Below are positions 63,906 to 64,000 of a stretch of DNA of 64,000 nucleotides, piece by piece (position 1 is the first letter of the stretch; every line of letters starts with the position of its first letter). Made by a program: the position numbers and the translations under genes. The DNA comes from Bacillus sp. Y1 (GTDB lineage Bacteria > Bacillota > Bacilli > Bacillales > Cytobacillaceae). The stretch is from positions 4,920,501 to 4,984,500 of the forward strand of contig NZ_CP030028.1 of the NCBI RefSeq assembly GCF_003586445.1, in the 5' to 3' direction. A model generated the notes under the pieces. It had not been told where the DNA came from. It worked only from the letters and a program-made list of their open reading frames with translations, and did not search any database.

Positions 63906-64000
63906 ATGAGAAAACCTTGTATTACTTTAATCGCTGGAGGTTCAACAACAAAAAGAGTGTTGCATGGCCAACTTCAACAATTACTTGGTGATTATATTGA
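63906..64000 (+). CDS. Start of a probable sigma-54-dependent activator (cut by window)
   Basis: ATG after AAGGAG, open to the window end; 31 codons visible (MRKPCITLIAGG, then STTKRVLHGQL). The start resembles the N-terminal sensory segment of PrpR-type sigma-54 activators, but too little is visible to prove it. Its divergent place next to a consensus sigma-54 promoter and a dyad UAS supports the call. Confidence 0.55.
   Translation, partial: MRKPCITLIAGGSTTKRVLHGQLQQLLGDYI

Overview
The window looks like the chromosome of a low-GC, endospore-forming-type member of the Bacillaceae. Ribosome binding sites are AAGGAGG-like with many TTG/GTG starts, CcpA (cre) boxes and a proline T-box are visible, and most genes have Bacillus-style homologues (lytST, guaD, adeC, vpr, treP-treA-treR, proBA, proHJA, natAB/natKR, yfkN). 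No rRNA, tRNA, phage, intact IS or CRISPR array was seen. Both ends cut a gene: lytS on the left, a probable sigma-54 activator on the right.

Left part (1-13.9 kb): LytS/LytT-like two-component genes precede a CstA-type carboxylate/peptide permease. Convergent to them is a complete type IV pilus operon read leftward: major pilin, terminator, prepilin peptidase, three minor pilin-like genes, PilM, PilN, PilO, PilB, PilT, PilC. The leader of the pilin gene contains what I read as a class II cyclic-di-GMP riboswitch whose 3' strand overlaps an intrinsic terminator. The PilB ATPase also has an MshEN-type N-terminal domain.

14.6-25 kb: guanine and adenine deaminase. Next comes a scattered set that I group into one system: a Cthe_2159/DUF4353-type beta-repeat lipoprotein, a divergent OmpR-type two-component system, and, beyond a cellobiose-type PTS operon, a VTC-domain polyphosphate-polymerase-like gene with a DUF4956 membrane gene. 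The lipoprotein and VTC promoters share the same direct-repeat promoter architecture, so they are probably one regulon.

25-43 kb: a Vpr-like secreted subtilase and a Dabb protein; a fructoselysine (frl) catabolic cluster of enterobacterial composition with a duplicated 26-bp promoter/operator; a MarR/quinone-reductase pair; the trehalose operon with two TreR operators; an orphan histidine kinase; proBA under a proline T-box.

43-64 kb: a secreted multi-domain nucleotidase (PhoP-box-like promoter), an osmostress-type proHJA operon, natAB with divergent natR-natK, a plasmid-style ParM/ParR pair with an iteron array upstream (putative centromere), a DUF3231 protein, a GMC oxidoreductase with its small subunit, and a YfcC-type transporter plus isoaspartyl dipeptidase behind a consensus sigma-54 promoter.

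Two intergenic regions (35.09-35.28 and 60.67-60.86 kb) each carry four palindromic units with identical 51-61-51 bp spacing. This is a composite dispersed element that no annotated feature explains. All calls are by reading sequence and motifs; no database search was possible.
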